Assembly (NCBI RefSeq): GCF_006716425.1
Contig: NZ_VFOZ01000001.1
Span: forward strand, 1,612,001 to 1,676,000
Origin: Actinoallomurus bryophytorum
GTDB taxonomy: Bacteria > Actinomycetota > Actinomycetes > Streptosporangiales > Streptosporangiaceae
Direction of reading: 5' to 3'
DNA length: 64,000 bases
Position 1 is the stretch's first letter; every line of letters starts with the position of its first letter. The position numbers and the translations under genes are program-made. Positions 41,417 to 50,938 of the stretch are shown one piece after another. The notes beneath the pieces are model-generated. The model was not told the DNA's origin and did no database searches. It saw only the letters and a list, made by a program, of their open reading frames with translations.

Positions 41417-42388
41417 TTGGACAGGGTTCAGCAACTGCATGACATCTCGGATAGCGATGTCGCGGCATGGCACGACGTCCTCGCCGCGTCGGTCGCCCGT
41501 GATCTCCCCGGGGAGCCGACGCCCACGCTCGACCATGTGCACGGGTGCCTCACGACGGCCGGCCTGGACAGCCATCATCTGCTCTGGGTGGCCACGTCGG
41601 GTGACGAGGTCACCGGGGTCGCGAGGCTGCGGCTGTTCGACGGACCGGGCCGCGACCATCTCGGCCAGTTCACCGTCGACGTCCACCCGGACCACCGGCG
41701 CCGTGGCATCGGGTCACGGCTGCTCGACACCGTCGCGCGGGCCGCGCGTGCGGAAGAACGCCGCAGCCTCGTCGTCGAGGCCTCCTCCGACACCCCCGGT
41801 GTGGCGTTCCTGGAGACCAAGGGCTTCGCCTGCGTCCTCTCCCTCAGCCTGCTCCTGCTCAGCGTGCACGACGCCGGCGACGTGGATGAGATCGTCCACG
41901 CCGAGCATCCGGGCTACCGCCTGAGCCGCTGGCTCGGCGTCGTGCCCAACGAGCTCGCCCAGACCTTCGCCGCCGCCAAGTCCGCCATGGGCGACATGCC
42001 CACCGGCGACATGGACTACGGCACGACCAAGTGGGACACCGACCGCGTACGCGACATGGCCGAGGTCGTCGAGAAGCGCGGCGACACCCTGCTGACCGTC
42101 GCCGCACTGCACGGGGACATGATCGCCGGATTCACCGAGCTGGTGATCCCGATCGGGGACAGCAGCCGGGCGATCCAGTTCGACACGGCCGTGGTGCCCG
42201 AGCACCGCGGCAACGGGCTCGGGCTCTGGGTCAAGGCGGCGATGCTCGACTGGCTGCGCGCCGAGTGGCCGGCGGTCGAGGAGATCGAGACCGACAACGC
42301 CGAGGACAACGACCACATGCTCGCGGTCAACGAGCGGCTTGGATTCCGCCCCCTGCGCAAGACGCGGCAGTACCAGTACGACCTCTAG
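41417..42388 (+). CDS. tandem GNAT-domain acetyltransferase
   Basis: 323 residues starting at a TTG behind GAGGAG. Two GNAT domains are visible: motif A of the first is FTVDVHPDHRRRGIGSRLLD (about 75-94), of the second FDTAVVPEHRGNGLGLWVKA (about 255-274). Didomain GNATs of this kind are common in actinomycetes; usually one domain is active. Substrate unknown. Confidence 0.88.
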   Translation: MDRVQQLHDISDSDVAAWHDVLAASVARDLPGEPTPTLDHVHGCLTTAGLDSHHLLWVATSGDEVTGVARLRLFDGPGRDHLGQFTVDVHPDHRRRGIGSRLLDTVARAARAEERRSLVVEASSDTPGVAFLETKGFACVLSLSLLLLSVHDAGDVDEIVHAEHPGYRLSRWLGVVPNELAQTFAAAKSAMGDMPTGDMDYGTTKWDTDRVRDMAEVVEKRGDTLLTVAALHGDMIAGFTELVIPIGDSSRAIQFDTAVVPEHRGNGLGLWVKAAMLDWLRAEWPAVEEIETDNAEDNDHMLAVNERLGFRPLRKTRQYQYDL

Positions 42389-42453
42389 ACGAAAGCGACG
42401 ACGACCTCCCGAGCTACACGGTCTAAAGTTACGGAGAGTTCAGGGAGGCACAG

Positions 42454-43119
42454 TTGCTGTACTGGTTCATGTACCGGATCGTCCGTCCGCTGCTGCGGAT
42501 CGTGTTCCGGCCGGTGGTCACAGGCCTGGAGAACGTACCGGCCGAGGGTCCGGTCATCCTTGCCAGCAACCACCTGTCGTTCGTGGACAGCGTGCTGATC
42601 CCGCTCGTCGTCCCCCGCCGCGTCACGTTCCTGGCCAAGGCCGAATACTTCGAGGGCCACGGCGTGGCCAGTGTCCTCGGCGCGTTCCTCAGCGCCATGG
42701 GCCACATCCCGGTGCCGCGTACGGAGCAGCGCGCCGCCGTCGCCGCCCTCGACCCCGCGCTGAAGACCCTCGATGAGGGCGGTGCCTTCGCGATCTATCC
42801 CGAAGGCACCCGGTCGGAGGACGGCCGGCTCTACCGGGGGCACACGGGCGTGGGCTTCCTCGCGCTGAACGCCCACGCGAACGTCGTCCCGGTCGCCGTC
42901 AGAGACACCCAGCGGATCATGCCGGTCGGGGCACGGCTGCCACGCATCATCCGCCCGGGCGTGACGTTCGGCGCGCCGATCGACTACAAGGCGTTCACCG
43001 ACATGCCGGCCGCGCGGGGCCGCCGCGCCCTGGTCGACGAGATCATGCAGGAGATCCAGAAGCTGTCCGGCCAGGAGTTCACCGGCACCTACAACGAACG
43101 CTCGCGAGTGATCAGCTAG
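42454..43119 (+). CDS. 1-acyl-sn-glycerol-3-phosphate acyltransferase
   Basis: 221 residues from a TTG behind AGGGAGG. Catalytic NHLSFVDS is the Hx4D motif (about 48-55), EGTRSEDG is the substrate-binding motif (about 114), and IPVPRTEQRA and VVPVAVRDTQ complete the PlsC pattern. The enzyme adds the second acyl chain in phosphatidic acid synthesis at the membrane. Actinomycetes have several paralogues, so the symbol is left open. Confidence 0.9.
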   Translation: MLYWFMYRIVRPLLRIVFRPVVTGLENVPAEGPVILASNHLSFVDSVLIPLVVPRRVTFLAKAEYFEGHGVASVLGAFLSAMGHIPVPRTEQRAAVAALDPALKTLDEGGAFAIYPEGTRSEDGRLYRGHTGVGFLALNAHANVVPVAVRDTQRIMPVGARLPRIIRPGVTFGAPIDYKAFTDMPAARGRRALVDEIMQEIQKLSGQEFTGTYNERSRVIS

Positions 43120-43159
43120 GGCGAAACGCCTTTGACGCCCGTCGGTGTGCGGTGTTCGG

Positions 43160-44068
43160 ATGGCGTCCATGAGCGCGGGCCAGATGCATCCCGGTATGTA
43201 CCCCGTTGACGGTGACCTGGTACGGCGGTTGGTCGCCGGGCAGTTCCCTCAGTGGGCGGAGCTGGCGGTGGAGCGCCGGCCGTCCGGCGGCACGGTCAAT
43301 GCCATGTACCGGCTGGGCGACGACATGGTCGTACGGCTGCCGCTGGTGCAGAGCGGCGCCGGGGATGTGTCGATGGAGCAGGTGTGGCTGCCCCGCCTCG
43401 CGCCCCATCTGCCCGTGCGCATCCCCGAGGTGCTCGGAGCCGGGGAGCCCGCCCTGGGGTATCCATGGCCGTGGTCGGTGTACCGGTGGCTGGCGGGCGA
43501 GCATCCCGAAGCGGGCGCGCTGAGCGAGCCCGTGCCGCTGGCCGAGGATCTGGCCGCGTTCGTGGCGGCGATGCGGAGCATCACCCTGCCCGCCGCGCCG
43601 CAGGCACACCGAGGCGGGCCGGTCGCCTCGCTCGACGCGGAGACCAGGGCGGCGATCAAGCAACTGCGGGAGATCCCGCAGGAGGGCGTCGACTGCGACG
43701 CCGCGGCCGCGGTGTGGGAGGAGGCGCTGCGGGCTCCGGACTGGGATGGGCCGCCGGTGTGGCTGCATGCCGATCTGATGCCGGGAAACCTGCTGGTCGA
43801 CGGCGGCAGGCTGGCCTCAGTGATCGACTTCGGGTGCACGGGACTGGGCGATCCGGCCTGCGATCTGTTCCCGGCATGGAATCTGCTGCCCCGCGATGCG
43901 AGGGAGGTCTTCCGCGAGGCTCTGGTCGTGGACGACGAGACCTGGATCCGCGGCCGGGGGCGTACGCTCTCGCAGGCGCTGATCGCACTGCCGTACTACC
44001 GCAGGACGAATCCCGCGATGGCGTGCAACGCCCGGCACGTGATCAGGGCGGTGCTGGACGACGGCTAG
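43160..44068 (+). CDS. APH-family aminoglycoside phosphotransferase-like kinase
   Basis: About 302 residues from the ATG at 43160; an ATG at 43169 and a GTG at 43145 are also possible. Kinase marks are VWLHADLMPGNLLVDGG (catalytic Asp near 203) and VIDFGCTGLGDPACDL for metal binding. The N-lobe GGTVNAMYRLGDDMVVRLP binds ATP. It belongs to a group annotated as aminoglycoside or hydroxyurea kinase-like with unknown substrates. It converges with the phosphatase gene, overlapping by four bases. Confidence 0.85.
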   Translation: MASMSAGQMHPGMYPVDGDLVRRLVAGQFPQWAELAVERRPSGGTVNAMYRLGDDMVVRLPLVQSGAGDVSMEQVWLPRLAPHLPVRIPEVLGAGEPALGYPWPWSVYRWLAGEHPEAGALSEPVPLAEDLAAFVAAMRSITLPAAPQAHRGGPVASLDAETRAAIKQLREIPQEGVDCDAAAAVWEEALRAPDWDGPPVWLHADLMPGNLLVDGGRLASVIDFGCTGLGDPACDLFPAWNLLPRDAREVFREALVVDDETWIRGRGRTLSQALIALPYYRRTNPAMACNARHVIRAVLDDG

Positions 44069-46464
44069 ATCGATTGTTCGAACCAGACGACCTTGCCGGT
44101 CGGGGTGTGTTGTGCGCCCCAGCGTTCGGCGAGGGCGGTGACGAGTTGGAGGCCGCGGCCGTTCTCGGCGGTGACGTCCGTGCCGCGCAGCGTGGGGAGC
44201 TCATACCCCTCGTCCCGGACCTCGCAGAGCAGTGAGCCGGCCCGGATCAACCGCAGTCCGATGTCGCCCGCCCCGTGGCTCACGGCATTGGTGACCAGCT
44301 CGCTCACCAGGAGCTCTACAGTCTCCGACAGCTCGCTCAGCCCCCAGGTCGCCAGGGTCTCGCGGGCCAGCTCACGCGCGCCGTGGACATTGGCCGGTTG
44401 CGCGTCGAGGGTCCAGGAGAACACGTCGTCCTTCGGGATGCCCTTGAAGCACACCGCGAGCAGCGCGATGTCGTCGTCGCGGCGGCCGGTCCGGCCGAAT
44501 CCGTCGATGAGGGTCTCGCACACGCTCTCCAGCGGCTGCGGCGGCCCGCTGAGGTATTCGCGCAGCTCGGCGAGGCCCACGTCGATGGCCTGGCCGCGGC
44601 GCTCGACGAGACCGTCGGTGCAGAGCACGAACTGGCTCTCGTCCTCCACCTCGAACACCGCCGTCTCGAACGCGACCCCGCCGACACCGATCGGCGCGCC
44701 CGAGGGCACGTCCAGCAGCTCGCTGTCGCCGAACGGCGAGACCAGGACCGGTGGCAGGTGCCCGGCGTTGGCCACCTCGCAGCGCCGCGCCACCGGGTCG
44801 TACACGACGTAGATGCAGGTGGCGATGTAGTCGTCGCCGAGCCTGCGGGCGAGGTCGTCGAGCTGGCGCAGCAACTGCGCGGGGGGCAGGTCCTGCGCCG
44901 CGAGGGTGCGAACCGCCGTACGGAACTGCCCCATGATCGCGGCCGAGGTCAGTCCGTGGCCCATGACGTCGCCGACGACGAGGGCCAGCCGGCCGCCGGG
45001 GAGCGGAATCGCGTCGAACCAGTCACCGCCGACGCGTACGGCCTCGTTGGCCGGAACGTAGCGGTAGCAGATCTGCGCGCCGGCGACGACGGGCGGCGCG
45101 TCGGGCAGCATGGTCTTCTGCAGCTCCCTGGCCGCGCGGCTCTCGCGCCGGTAGAGCCGTCCGTTGTCGACGCACACGGCCGCGCGGCGGCACAGCTCCT
45201 CGACCATCGTGACGTCGAGCTCGTCGAACGCGGGCCGGTCGGGGCGGCGCAGCAGCGTGAGGTTGCCTAACGCGGTGCCACGCGCGATGAGCGGGGAGAC
45301 GAGCAGCGCCCGCCCTTGCAGCAGGGGCCGGAAGTCACGGTCGGCGAAACGGGCCGACAGCTGCCGGGCGAACCGCTCGCTGACCCGGGGCACGCTGACG
45401 CTCCGCCCGGTCATGAGGCTCTTGGTGAACGGCGTGGCCGCCGGCAGCCGCACCGTCTCTCCTCGCGGAACGAGGTCGTCCCAGCGGCCGTACGCGTCGT
45501 CGTGGCTCAGCGCCACGCGTACGGTCGTGGGCGACTCGTCCGGCGTGAACGGCGGGAGCTCCTGGTCGGAGACGATGGACTCCAGGAGCTGCACGTCGGC
45601 GAAGTCGGCGAACCTCGGCACGAGAGAGGTGCACAGCGCGGCCGCGGTCTGCACCGGGTCGAGGGTGTCGACGATGCGGGTGCCCGCGTCGTTGAGGAAG
45701 TCGAGACGGTCCTGCGCCGCCGACCGGTCGATCGAGCGCACGTGTACGGGGGCGCGGCGCGGCACCTCGATCTCGAGGATCCGCTGCTCGGGCGGGGCCG
45801 GGGCGCCGAGGTAGGCCGCGCACGGCAGCCGCGCGGTGACGCTGACGTTGACGGCCGGATAGCCGCGGCCCAGCACCTGGCGGACGATCGGCTCGGCGGC
45901 GCCGGGCGGCATGGCGGGCAGCATCTCGGTCAGCCGCCGGCCGAGGAGGTCCGCGTCGGCGCCGGACGGGGGCACGAGGGTCGGCTCCACCCGCAGCACG
46001 CGTACGCCGCTCTCGCTGGTCAGGGGGGAACGGGACGGAGCCGAGACGAGCACCTCGCCGAGTGCGAGACCGGGACCACCCTCGCGCAGCCGCTGCGCGT
46101 CGGCGGCGATCGCCAGCACGCGCGCCCGGTCCGGGCCGGTCAGCGGATAGACCCACCAGGCGACCTCGCGGAGCTGGCCGTCCTCGGCGCGGGTGACGAG
46201 GAAGACGCCCGTCCAGACGTGACGGATGCGGGAACCGCCCGCCTCGAAGGCGTCCCGGTGCTCCTGCGGCAGGCGCAGCAGAGTGCGCAGCGAGCGGCCG
46301 ACCGCGTCTTCGTGCGCCAGCCCGAAGATGTCGGTGGCGGCGTGGTTCCAGTGGGTGACGTGACCGAGATCGTTGGTGAGGATCACGGCCATGGGGGCGA
46401 GCCCGAGCAGATATTCGTCGAGCAGCCGGGGTGAGCCCGCGGCGGCAGGTTGACGCTTCGTCAT
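44065..46464 (-). CDS. multidomain SpoIIE-type phosphatase (PAS-GAF-PP2C-HATPase)
   Basis: The ATG at 46464 behind GGGGAGG gives 799 residues. PAS domain at about 15-130 (ILTNDLGHVTHWNHAATDIF), a linker, GAF at about 290-450, PP2C/SpoIIE phosphatase at about 470-680 (GGDWFDAIPLPGGRLALVVG, then GHGLTSAAIMG), and a C-terminal RsbW-like HATPase (LLVSELVTNAVSHG) ending WFEQSI. Such proteins control anti-anti-sigma factors in partner switching, one half as phosphatase and one half as kinase. No partner is adjacent. The signal sensed by PAS/GAF is unknown. Confidence 0.9.
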   Translation of the reverse strand: MTKRQPAAAGSPRLLDEYLLGLAPMAVILTNDLGHVTHWNHAATDIFGLAHEDAVGRSLRTLLRLPQEHRDAFEAGGSRIRHVWTGVFLVTRAEDGQLREVAWWVYPLTGPDRARVLAIAADAQRLREGGPGLALGEVLVSAPSRSPLTSESGVRVLRVEPTLVPPSGADADLLGRRLTEMLPAMPPGAAEPIVRQVLGRGYPAVNVSVTARLPCAAYLGAPAPPEQRILEIEVPRRAPVHVRSIDRSAAQDRLDFLNDAGTRIVDTLDPVQTAAALCTSLVPRFADFADVQLLESIVSDQELPPFTPDESPTTVRVALSHDDAYGRWDDLVPRGETVRLPAATPFTKSLMTGRSVSVPRVSERFARQLSARFADRDFRPLLQGRALLVSPLIARGTALGNLTLLRRPDRPAFDELDVTMVEELCRRAAVCVDNGRLYRRESRAARELQKTMLPDAPPVVAGAQICYRYVPANEAVRVGGDWFDAIPLPGGRLALVVGDVMGHGLTSAAIMGQFRTAVRTLAAQDLPPAQLLRQLDDLARRLGDDYIATCIYVVYDPVARRCEVANAGHLPPVLVSPFGDSELLDVPSGAPIGVGGVAFETAVFEVEDESQFVLCTDGLVERRGQAIDVGLAELREYLSGPPQPLESVCETLIDGFGRTGRRDDDIALLAVCFKGIPKDDVFSWTLDAQPANVHGARELARETLATWGLSELSETVELLVSELVTNAVSHGAGDIGLRLIRAGSLLCEVRDEGYELPTLRGTDVTAENGRGLQLVTALAERWGAQHTPTGKVVWFEQSI

Positions 46465-46771
46465 CAAGGACACCTCCCCGAGCGAGCGCTCCGCACAGCC
46501 CCCCGCACCCGCTGTGAGGGTGACGCTACAGACCGCACGGCATATGCGCTCGGGTTTCCCACCAACGATCGCGCGTACGTGCAGAACAGGGCGCACCACC
46601 GGCCGCGTACAGGGCCTGGCGGCACGGGCTTCCCTCCCGCCCACTGCACATCTCCGGCGAACGGGCGTGACCACAACAGGTCGACCGACTTCGGGCAGGC
46701 GTCTTTAAGGTCTCTTTACCTTGGGACACCATTGCGGAACCCCGACGGGATCTCCAGACTCCGGAGGCTCC
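46465..46771. other. divergent promoter region
   Basis: About 300 bases between the divergent phosphatase and carboxypeptidase genes. GGAGG sites lie at both ends, but no certain -10/-35 pair or operator is visible. A short AAGGTCTCTTTACCTT inverted repeat sits near 46708. Confidence 0.4.
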
Positions 46772-49700
46772 ATGAAGCGCCTGTCCACCTCCGTCCTCGC
46801 CGCGATGGCCCTCATCGGCGGCCTGCTGGCCGCCGCGCCGGCCGCCGCCTCTCCCCCACGTCCCGCCAAGGTCAGTGAGCACGTCGACCTCTACGCCGGT
46901 GACATCCCGCTCGCCCAGACCCGCGAACTGCACAGTGCGGGTCTCGACTCCGAGGACATCCAGACCGGGAAGGTCACCGGGAACAAGGTCCACGTCGAGG
47001 TCCTCATGGGCGGCCGTCAGGCCCGCCGGCTGCAGAGTCAGGGCCTGGATCTGCGGCTGCAGGTCGTCGGCGGCAAGACCGCCGCCGAGCGCGCCACCCC
47101 TCTCGCCGCCAAGGGCGACAACGTCTTCCGGCCCTACAGCGGTCCCGGCAACATCCGCGAGGAGATGCTGAACGCGGCCGCCTCCCACGCCGGCATCGCC
47201 CAGGCCGTCGACATCGGCACGACCGGCCAGGGCAAGCCGATCACCGCGATCAAGGTCACCAAGAACGCTCGCTCGCTGCGGTCCGGCTCACGGCCGGCCG
47301 TCGTCTACCAGGGCACCCAGCACGCCCGCGAGTGGATCGCGACGGAGACCGTACGCCGGAGCCTGCACTACTACCTGGACAACTACGGCAAGAACCGCGA
47401 CGTCACCAAGCTCGTCGACACCGATGAGCTGTGGTTCATCCCGGTGGTCAACGTCGACGGCTACGACTACACGTTCACGCCCGGCAACCGGTTCTGGCGC
47501 AAGAACCTGCGCGACAACGACGGTGACGGCCAGATCACCTCCAACGACGGCGTCGACCCGAACCGCAACTTCTCCTTCAAGTGGGGCTATGACAACGAGG
47601 GATCCTCGGCCAACACCGCGGACGAGACCTACCGCGGCCCCTCGGCCGGCTCCGAGCCCGAGACCAAGGCGCAGGTCGCGCTCTACAAGAAGATCCGCCC
47701 GAAGTTCATGCTCAACTGGCACTCGGCGGCCGAGCTGCTGCTGCACGGCGTGGGCTGGCAGACGCTGACCCGCAGCCCGGACGACGTCCTCCACGAGGCC
47801 ATACTCGGCGACATCGACCACGCGGCCGTTCCCGGCTACACCCCCGAACTCGGCGCCCAGCTGTACACCACCAACGGCGAGACCGACGGGTACGCCGAGT
47901 CGGTGCTGGGCACCCTGACGTACACCCCCGAGCAGTCGACGTGCCGTACGGCGGTGGGCAGCGACCCGGACGACGACTGGACGCTGGCCGACTGTGGCAC
48001 CAGCACGGGCCAGACGTTCGCGTTCCCGGACAGCGAGACGCTGATCCAAAAAGAGTTCGAGAAGAACCTCCCTCTCCTGCTCGACCTGGCCAAGTCGGCC
48101 CATGACCCCGCTCATCCGGTCTCGCCGGTCGGCCGCACCGTGCCCGACTTCGCCGTCGACGCGTTCACGGCCTCCTACGGCTCGTCCCAGCCCGTCGCGT
48201 CCGTCATCCGCCGGTCGCTGCCGGGCAAGCGGTTGCGCTACCGGGTGAACGGCGGACCTGCGCACAGCTCCTCCGTCCACGAGTGGCAGGGCGGCGAGAG
48301 GTACGGCCGCGACAGCCGGGAGTACTTCGGTGAGTACCGCGGGACCATCGGTGGCCTGCGGCCGAAGGACCGCGTCCAGGCGTGGTTCGTGGCGGGCGGC
48401 AAGGTGAGCCAGCCGTTCACCTTCACCGTGCGCGACCAGAAGGGCGCCAAGGTCCTCGTCCTCGCCGATGAGGACTACAAGGGCGTGAACCCGGTCTACC
48501 CGCCGGGCACGAGCGCGCCGAAGTACGCCCAGCAGTACGTCGAGGCGCTCAAGGCCGCCAAGGTCAAGGCCGCGGTCTGGGACATCGACGCCGACGGCGC
48601 CCCGCACGACCTCGGTGTGCTGAGTCACTTCAAGGGAGTGGTCTGGTACCTCGGCGACAACCGCCTCACCCAGGACGCGGCCGACGAGTTCGTCCCCGTC
48701 GGCGGCCAGCCTTTCCCCGACTCACAGATCGCCGACCGTGAGGTGGCCACGACCCTGGCCGTACGTGACTACCTCAACGAGGGCGGCAAGCTGATCTACA
48801 CCGGCGAGACCACGGGCTACGACGGGCCCCTCGCCGGCTCGAACGGCGGCGGTATCTACTACGGCCTCAAGGGACACCCGGAGCGGCCGTGCGTGGTCAC
48901 CATCAACCTGCGCGACGACTGTGAGCTGTTCGCGGACGACTTCATGCAGTACTACCTGGGCGCGTACAGCCGGGTGGTCCGGCAGGGTCCGACCGGGTTC
49001 TCGGGGACGGGCGCGCCGCTGAGCGGCGTCAACGCTCCCCTGGCGAGCGCCGCCAACCCGCTGGACGAGGCGGGCAACTTCGACGTCACCAGCGACAACC
49101 TGCCGGTCGCGCAGTTCCCGCAGTTCAAGAGCTCGGCGGCCGGGGAGTACTCCAGCAAGGGCGGACCGTTCGACCCGGTGGAGGGCTCCTGGTACGCCGC
49201 CGGACCGCACGCCGACAGTTCGTACATGCGGCTGACCCGCACCATCGACCTGAGCGGCGTCACCGCGGCGCAGGCGCCCAAGCTCGCCGCCCAGCTGTCC
49301 TACGACACGGAAGAGGGCTACGACAACGTCATCGTCGAGGCGCACACCGCGGGGACCGACGACTGGACCACGCTGCCCGATCTCGGCGGCAGATCCGACA
49401 CCGGGGTACCGGCGGAGTGCGATGCGGGTTTCCTCCTCGCCATGCATCCGTGGCTCAAGCACTATCTGACCCTCGGTACCCCGTGCGGCGGCTCCGGCAC
49501 CAGCGGGAGCTGGAACCGGTTCACCGGCAACTCCGGCGGATGGGTTCCGGTCTCGTTCGACCTGTCCGCGTACGCGGGCAAGAAGATGGAGGTCTCGATC
49601 AGTTACGTGACCGACCCGGCCTCCGGCGGCATCGGAGCCTTCGTGGACGACACCAAGGTCACGACGGCCGGCGGCACCTCCGACGCCGAAGGGTTCGAGG

Positions 49701-49903
49701 CGGGTCTCGGTCCCTGGAGCGTCCCCGGCGCCCCGGCGGGCAGTCCCGCCAACGTCAAGGACTTCCATCGGGCCCAGGGCTTCGGCGTCGCCGCCATCGC
49801 CACACCCGACACCCTGCTCTTCGGCTTCGGATTGGAGCAGGTCGCCTCACCGGCCGACCGGAACCGCTTGATGGCCCTCGCCATCAGGCGCCTGCTCGGC
49901 TGA
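46772..49903 (+). CDS. secreted M14 zinc carboxypeptidase with large C-terminal region
   Basis: 1043 residues. The ATG at 46772 follows CGGAGG; residues 1-27 are a signal peptide ending AAAS. The M14 domain (about 120-450) has zinc ligands in QHAREWIA (HxxE, about 184-187) and NWHSAAE (about 317), the substrate motif DPNRNFSF, and the general base Glu in TYTPEQST (about 387). The second half (about 500-1043) contains beta-rich modules and a MAM-like stretch similar to those in immune-inhibitor-A-type proteases. It should cleave C-terminal residues from extracellular peptides for nutrition. A strong terminator follows. Confidence 0.92.
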   Translation: MKRLSTSVLAAMALIGGLLAAAPAAASPPRPAKVSEHVDLYAGDIPLAQTRELHSAGLDSEDIQTGKVTGNKVHVEVLMGGRQARRLQSQGLDLRLQVVGGKTAAERATPLAAKGDNVFRPYSGPGNIREEMLNAAASHAGIAQAVDIGTTGQGKPITAIKVTKNARSLRSGSRPAVVYQGTQHAREWIATETVRRSLHYYLDNYGKNRDVTKLVDTDELWFIPVVNVDGYDYTFTPGNRFWRKNLRDNDGDGQITSNDGVDPNRNFSFKWGYDNEGSSANTADETYRGPSAGSEPETKAQVALYKKIRPKFMLNWHSAAELLLHGVGWQTLTRSPDDVLHEAILGDIDHAAVPGYTPELGAQLYTTNGETDGYAESVLGTLTYTPEQSTCRTAVGSDPDDDWTLADCGTSTGQTFAFPDSETLIQKEFEKNLPLLLDLAKSAHDPAHPVSPVGRTVPDFAVDAFTASYGSSQPVASVIRRSLPGKRLRYRVNGGPAHSSSVHEWQGGERYGRDSREYFGEYRGTIGGLRPKDRVQAWFVAGGKVSQPFTFTVRDQKGAKVLVLADEDYKGVNPVYPPGTSAPKYAQQYVEALKAAKVKAAVWDIDADGAPHDLGVLSHFKGVVWYLGDNRLTQDAADEFVPVGGQPFPDSQIADREVATTLAVRDYLNEGGKLIYTGETTGYDGPLAGSNGGGIYYGLKGHPERPCVVTINLRDDCELFADDFMQYYLGAYSRVVRQGPTGFSGTGAPLSGVNAPLASAANPLDEAGNFDVTSDNLPVAQFPQFKSSAAGEYSSKGGPFDPVEGSWYAAGPHADSSYMRLTRTIDLSGVTAAQAPKLAAQLSYDTEEGYDNVIVEAHTAGTDDWTTLPDLGGRSDTGVPAECDAGFLLAMHPWLKHYLTLGTPCGGSGTSGSWNRFTGNSGGWVPVSFDLSAYAGKKMEVSISYVTDPASGGIGAFVDDTKVTTAGGTSDAEGFEAGLGPWSVPGAPAGSPANVKDFHRAQGFGVAAIATPDTLLFGFGLEQVASPADRNRLMALAIRRLLG

Positions 49904-50337
49904 CACCCGGCTGACCGCGCTACCCGGCGTGGTCGTCTGGCGCATCAACGGCCACACGACCACGCCGGGTCTTTTCATGTCTTCCCAGTTCACGTAGGCT
50001 TTGTGGTGGAAGTACCGGAATGACCGGGGCGATCTCGGTCAGCACAGATCGTGACTAAAGCCACTTTTCACGGTGACGATCTCGCGTTAGACTCATGGCT
50101 CCGCGGCAAGCGCTGTGTACTCACATCCAACAAGCGCCTGACCGTCACGCGCCGCTCCAGCCCAGCCCGTTCTCTGGGGCCCCTGGGCGGCGACCAGGTC
50201 CGATTTTCCTCTTGGGCGATGAAGCCCGGCAGCCAAAAGAGCTGTGCCCGGAGTCATGCCTTGCCGGTCCCCGCCCGGCCAGATTCCGGCCCTCAGGGGG
50301 TCAAGGCCCGCCCAGCTCAGCACCCTACGGAGCGAGA
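49904..50337. other. intergenic region with terminator and sigma-gene leader
   Basis: After the terminator at 49922-49975 about 360 bases precede the sigma factor start. CGGAAT at 50016-50021 looks like the -35 of a SigR-type promoter, but no GTT lies at the right distance, so autoregulation is not shown. No gene is supported here. Confidence 0.4.
49922..49975 (+). terminator. strong terminator after the carboxypeptidase gene
   Basis: ACCCGGCGTGGTCGT (49922-49936) and ACGACCACGCCGGGT (49956-49970) pair perfectly over 15 bases, followed by CTTTTC. Confidence 0.9.
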
Positions 50338-50925
50338 ATGACGACAGCGGCACCCACAGCGGGCCGCCAGGATGACGAGCGCTACGAACGCGACGTCCGG
50401 CCGCTCATCGACCCGCTGTACGCCAGCGCGGTGCGCATGACGCGTAACCCCACCGACGCCGAGGATCTCGTACAGGAGACCCTCGCCAAGGCGTACGTGA
50501 ACTTCCACCAGTTCGAGGAGGGCACGAACCTCAAGGCGTGGATGCACCGCATCCTCACCAACAACTTCATCAACACCTACCGCAAGAGGCAGCGTGAGCC
50601 CCTTCGCGCCGGTACGGAGGAGATCGAGGACTGGCAGCTCGCCCGTGCCGAGTCCCACACCTCGACCGGGCTGCGCTCCGCCGAACACGAGGCGCTCGAC
50701 CGCCTCCCCGACTCCGACGTGGTCAGGGCGCTGCGCGCACTCGCCCCTGAGTTCCGTACCGCCGTCTACCTCGCCGACGTCGAGGGCTACCCCTACAAGG
50801 AGATCGCCACGATGATGGGCACGCCCATCGGCACGGTGATGTCCCGTCTGCACCGCGGTCGCCGCCAGCTGCGCGAGCAGCTGCGGGAGTACGCGCCGCG
50901 AGTGAGCGTCGTCCGCGCGGCCTGA
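50338..50925 (+). CDS. sigR: SigR/SigH-type sigma factor
   Basis: 195 residues from the ATG at 50338 behind GGAG. Region 2 is [20 protein letters not shown] with [20 protein letters not shown]; the linker [20 protein letters not shown] and region 4 [20 protein letters not shown] are near-identical in pattern to Streptomyces SigR. This factor runs the thiol-oxidative stress response and is normally held by the zinc anti-sigma RsrA, encoded directly downstream. Here the next gene is on the other strand 13 bases away, and no RsrA-like HxxxCxxC gene is seen in the window. Confidence 0.9.
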   Translation: MTTAAPTAGRQDDERYERDVRPLIDPLYASAVRMTRNPTDAEDLVQETLAKAYVNFHQFEEGTNLKAWMHRILTNNFINTYRKRQREPLRAGTEEIEDWQLARAESHTSTGLRSAEHEALDRLPDSDVVRALRALAPEFRTAVYLADVEGYPYKEIATMMGTPIGTVMSRLHRGRRQLREQLREYAPRVSVVRAA

Positions 50926-50938
50926 CGCCCGCCCCGTC

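Noticed and set aside
47288-48628. 446-codon frame antisense to the carboxypeptidase
   Set aside because: The plus strand encodes a complete M14 domain with signal peptide; the antisense product is Val/Arg-rich shadow.
50016-50040. SigR-type autoregulated promoter before the sigma gene
   Set aside because: CGGAAT is present, but no GTT is found 18 or 19 bases downstream.
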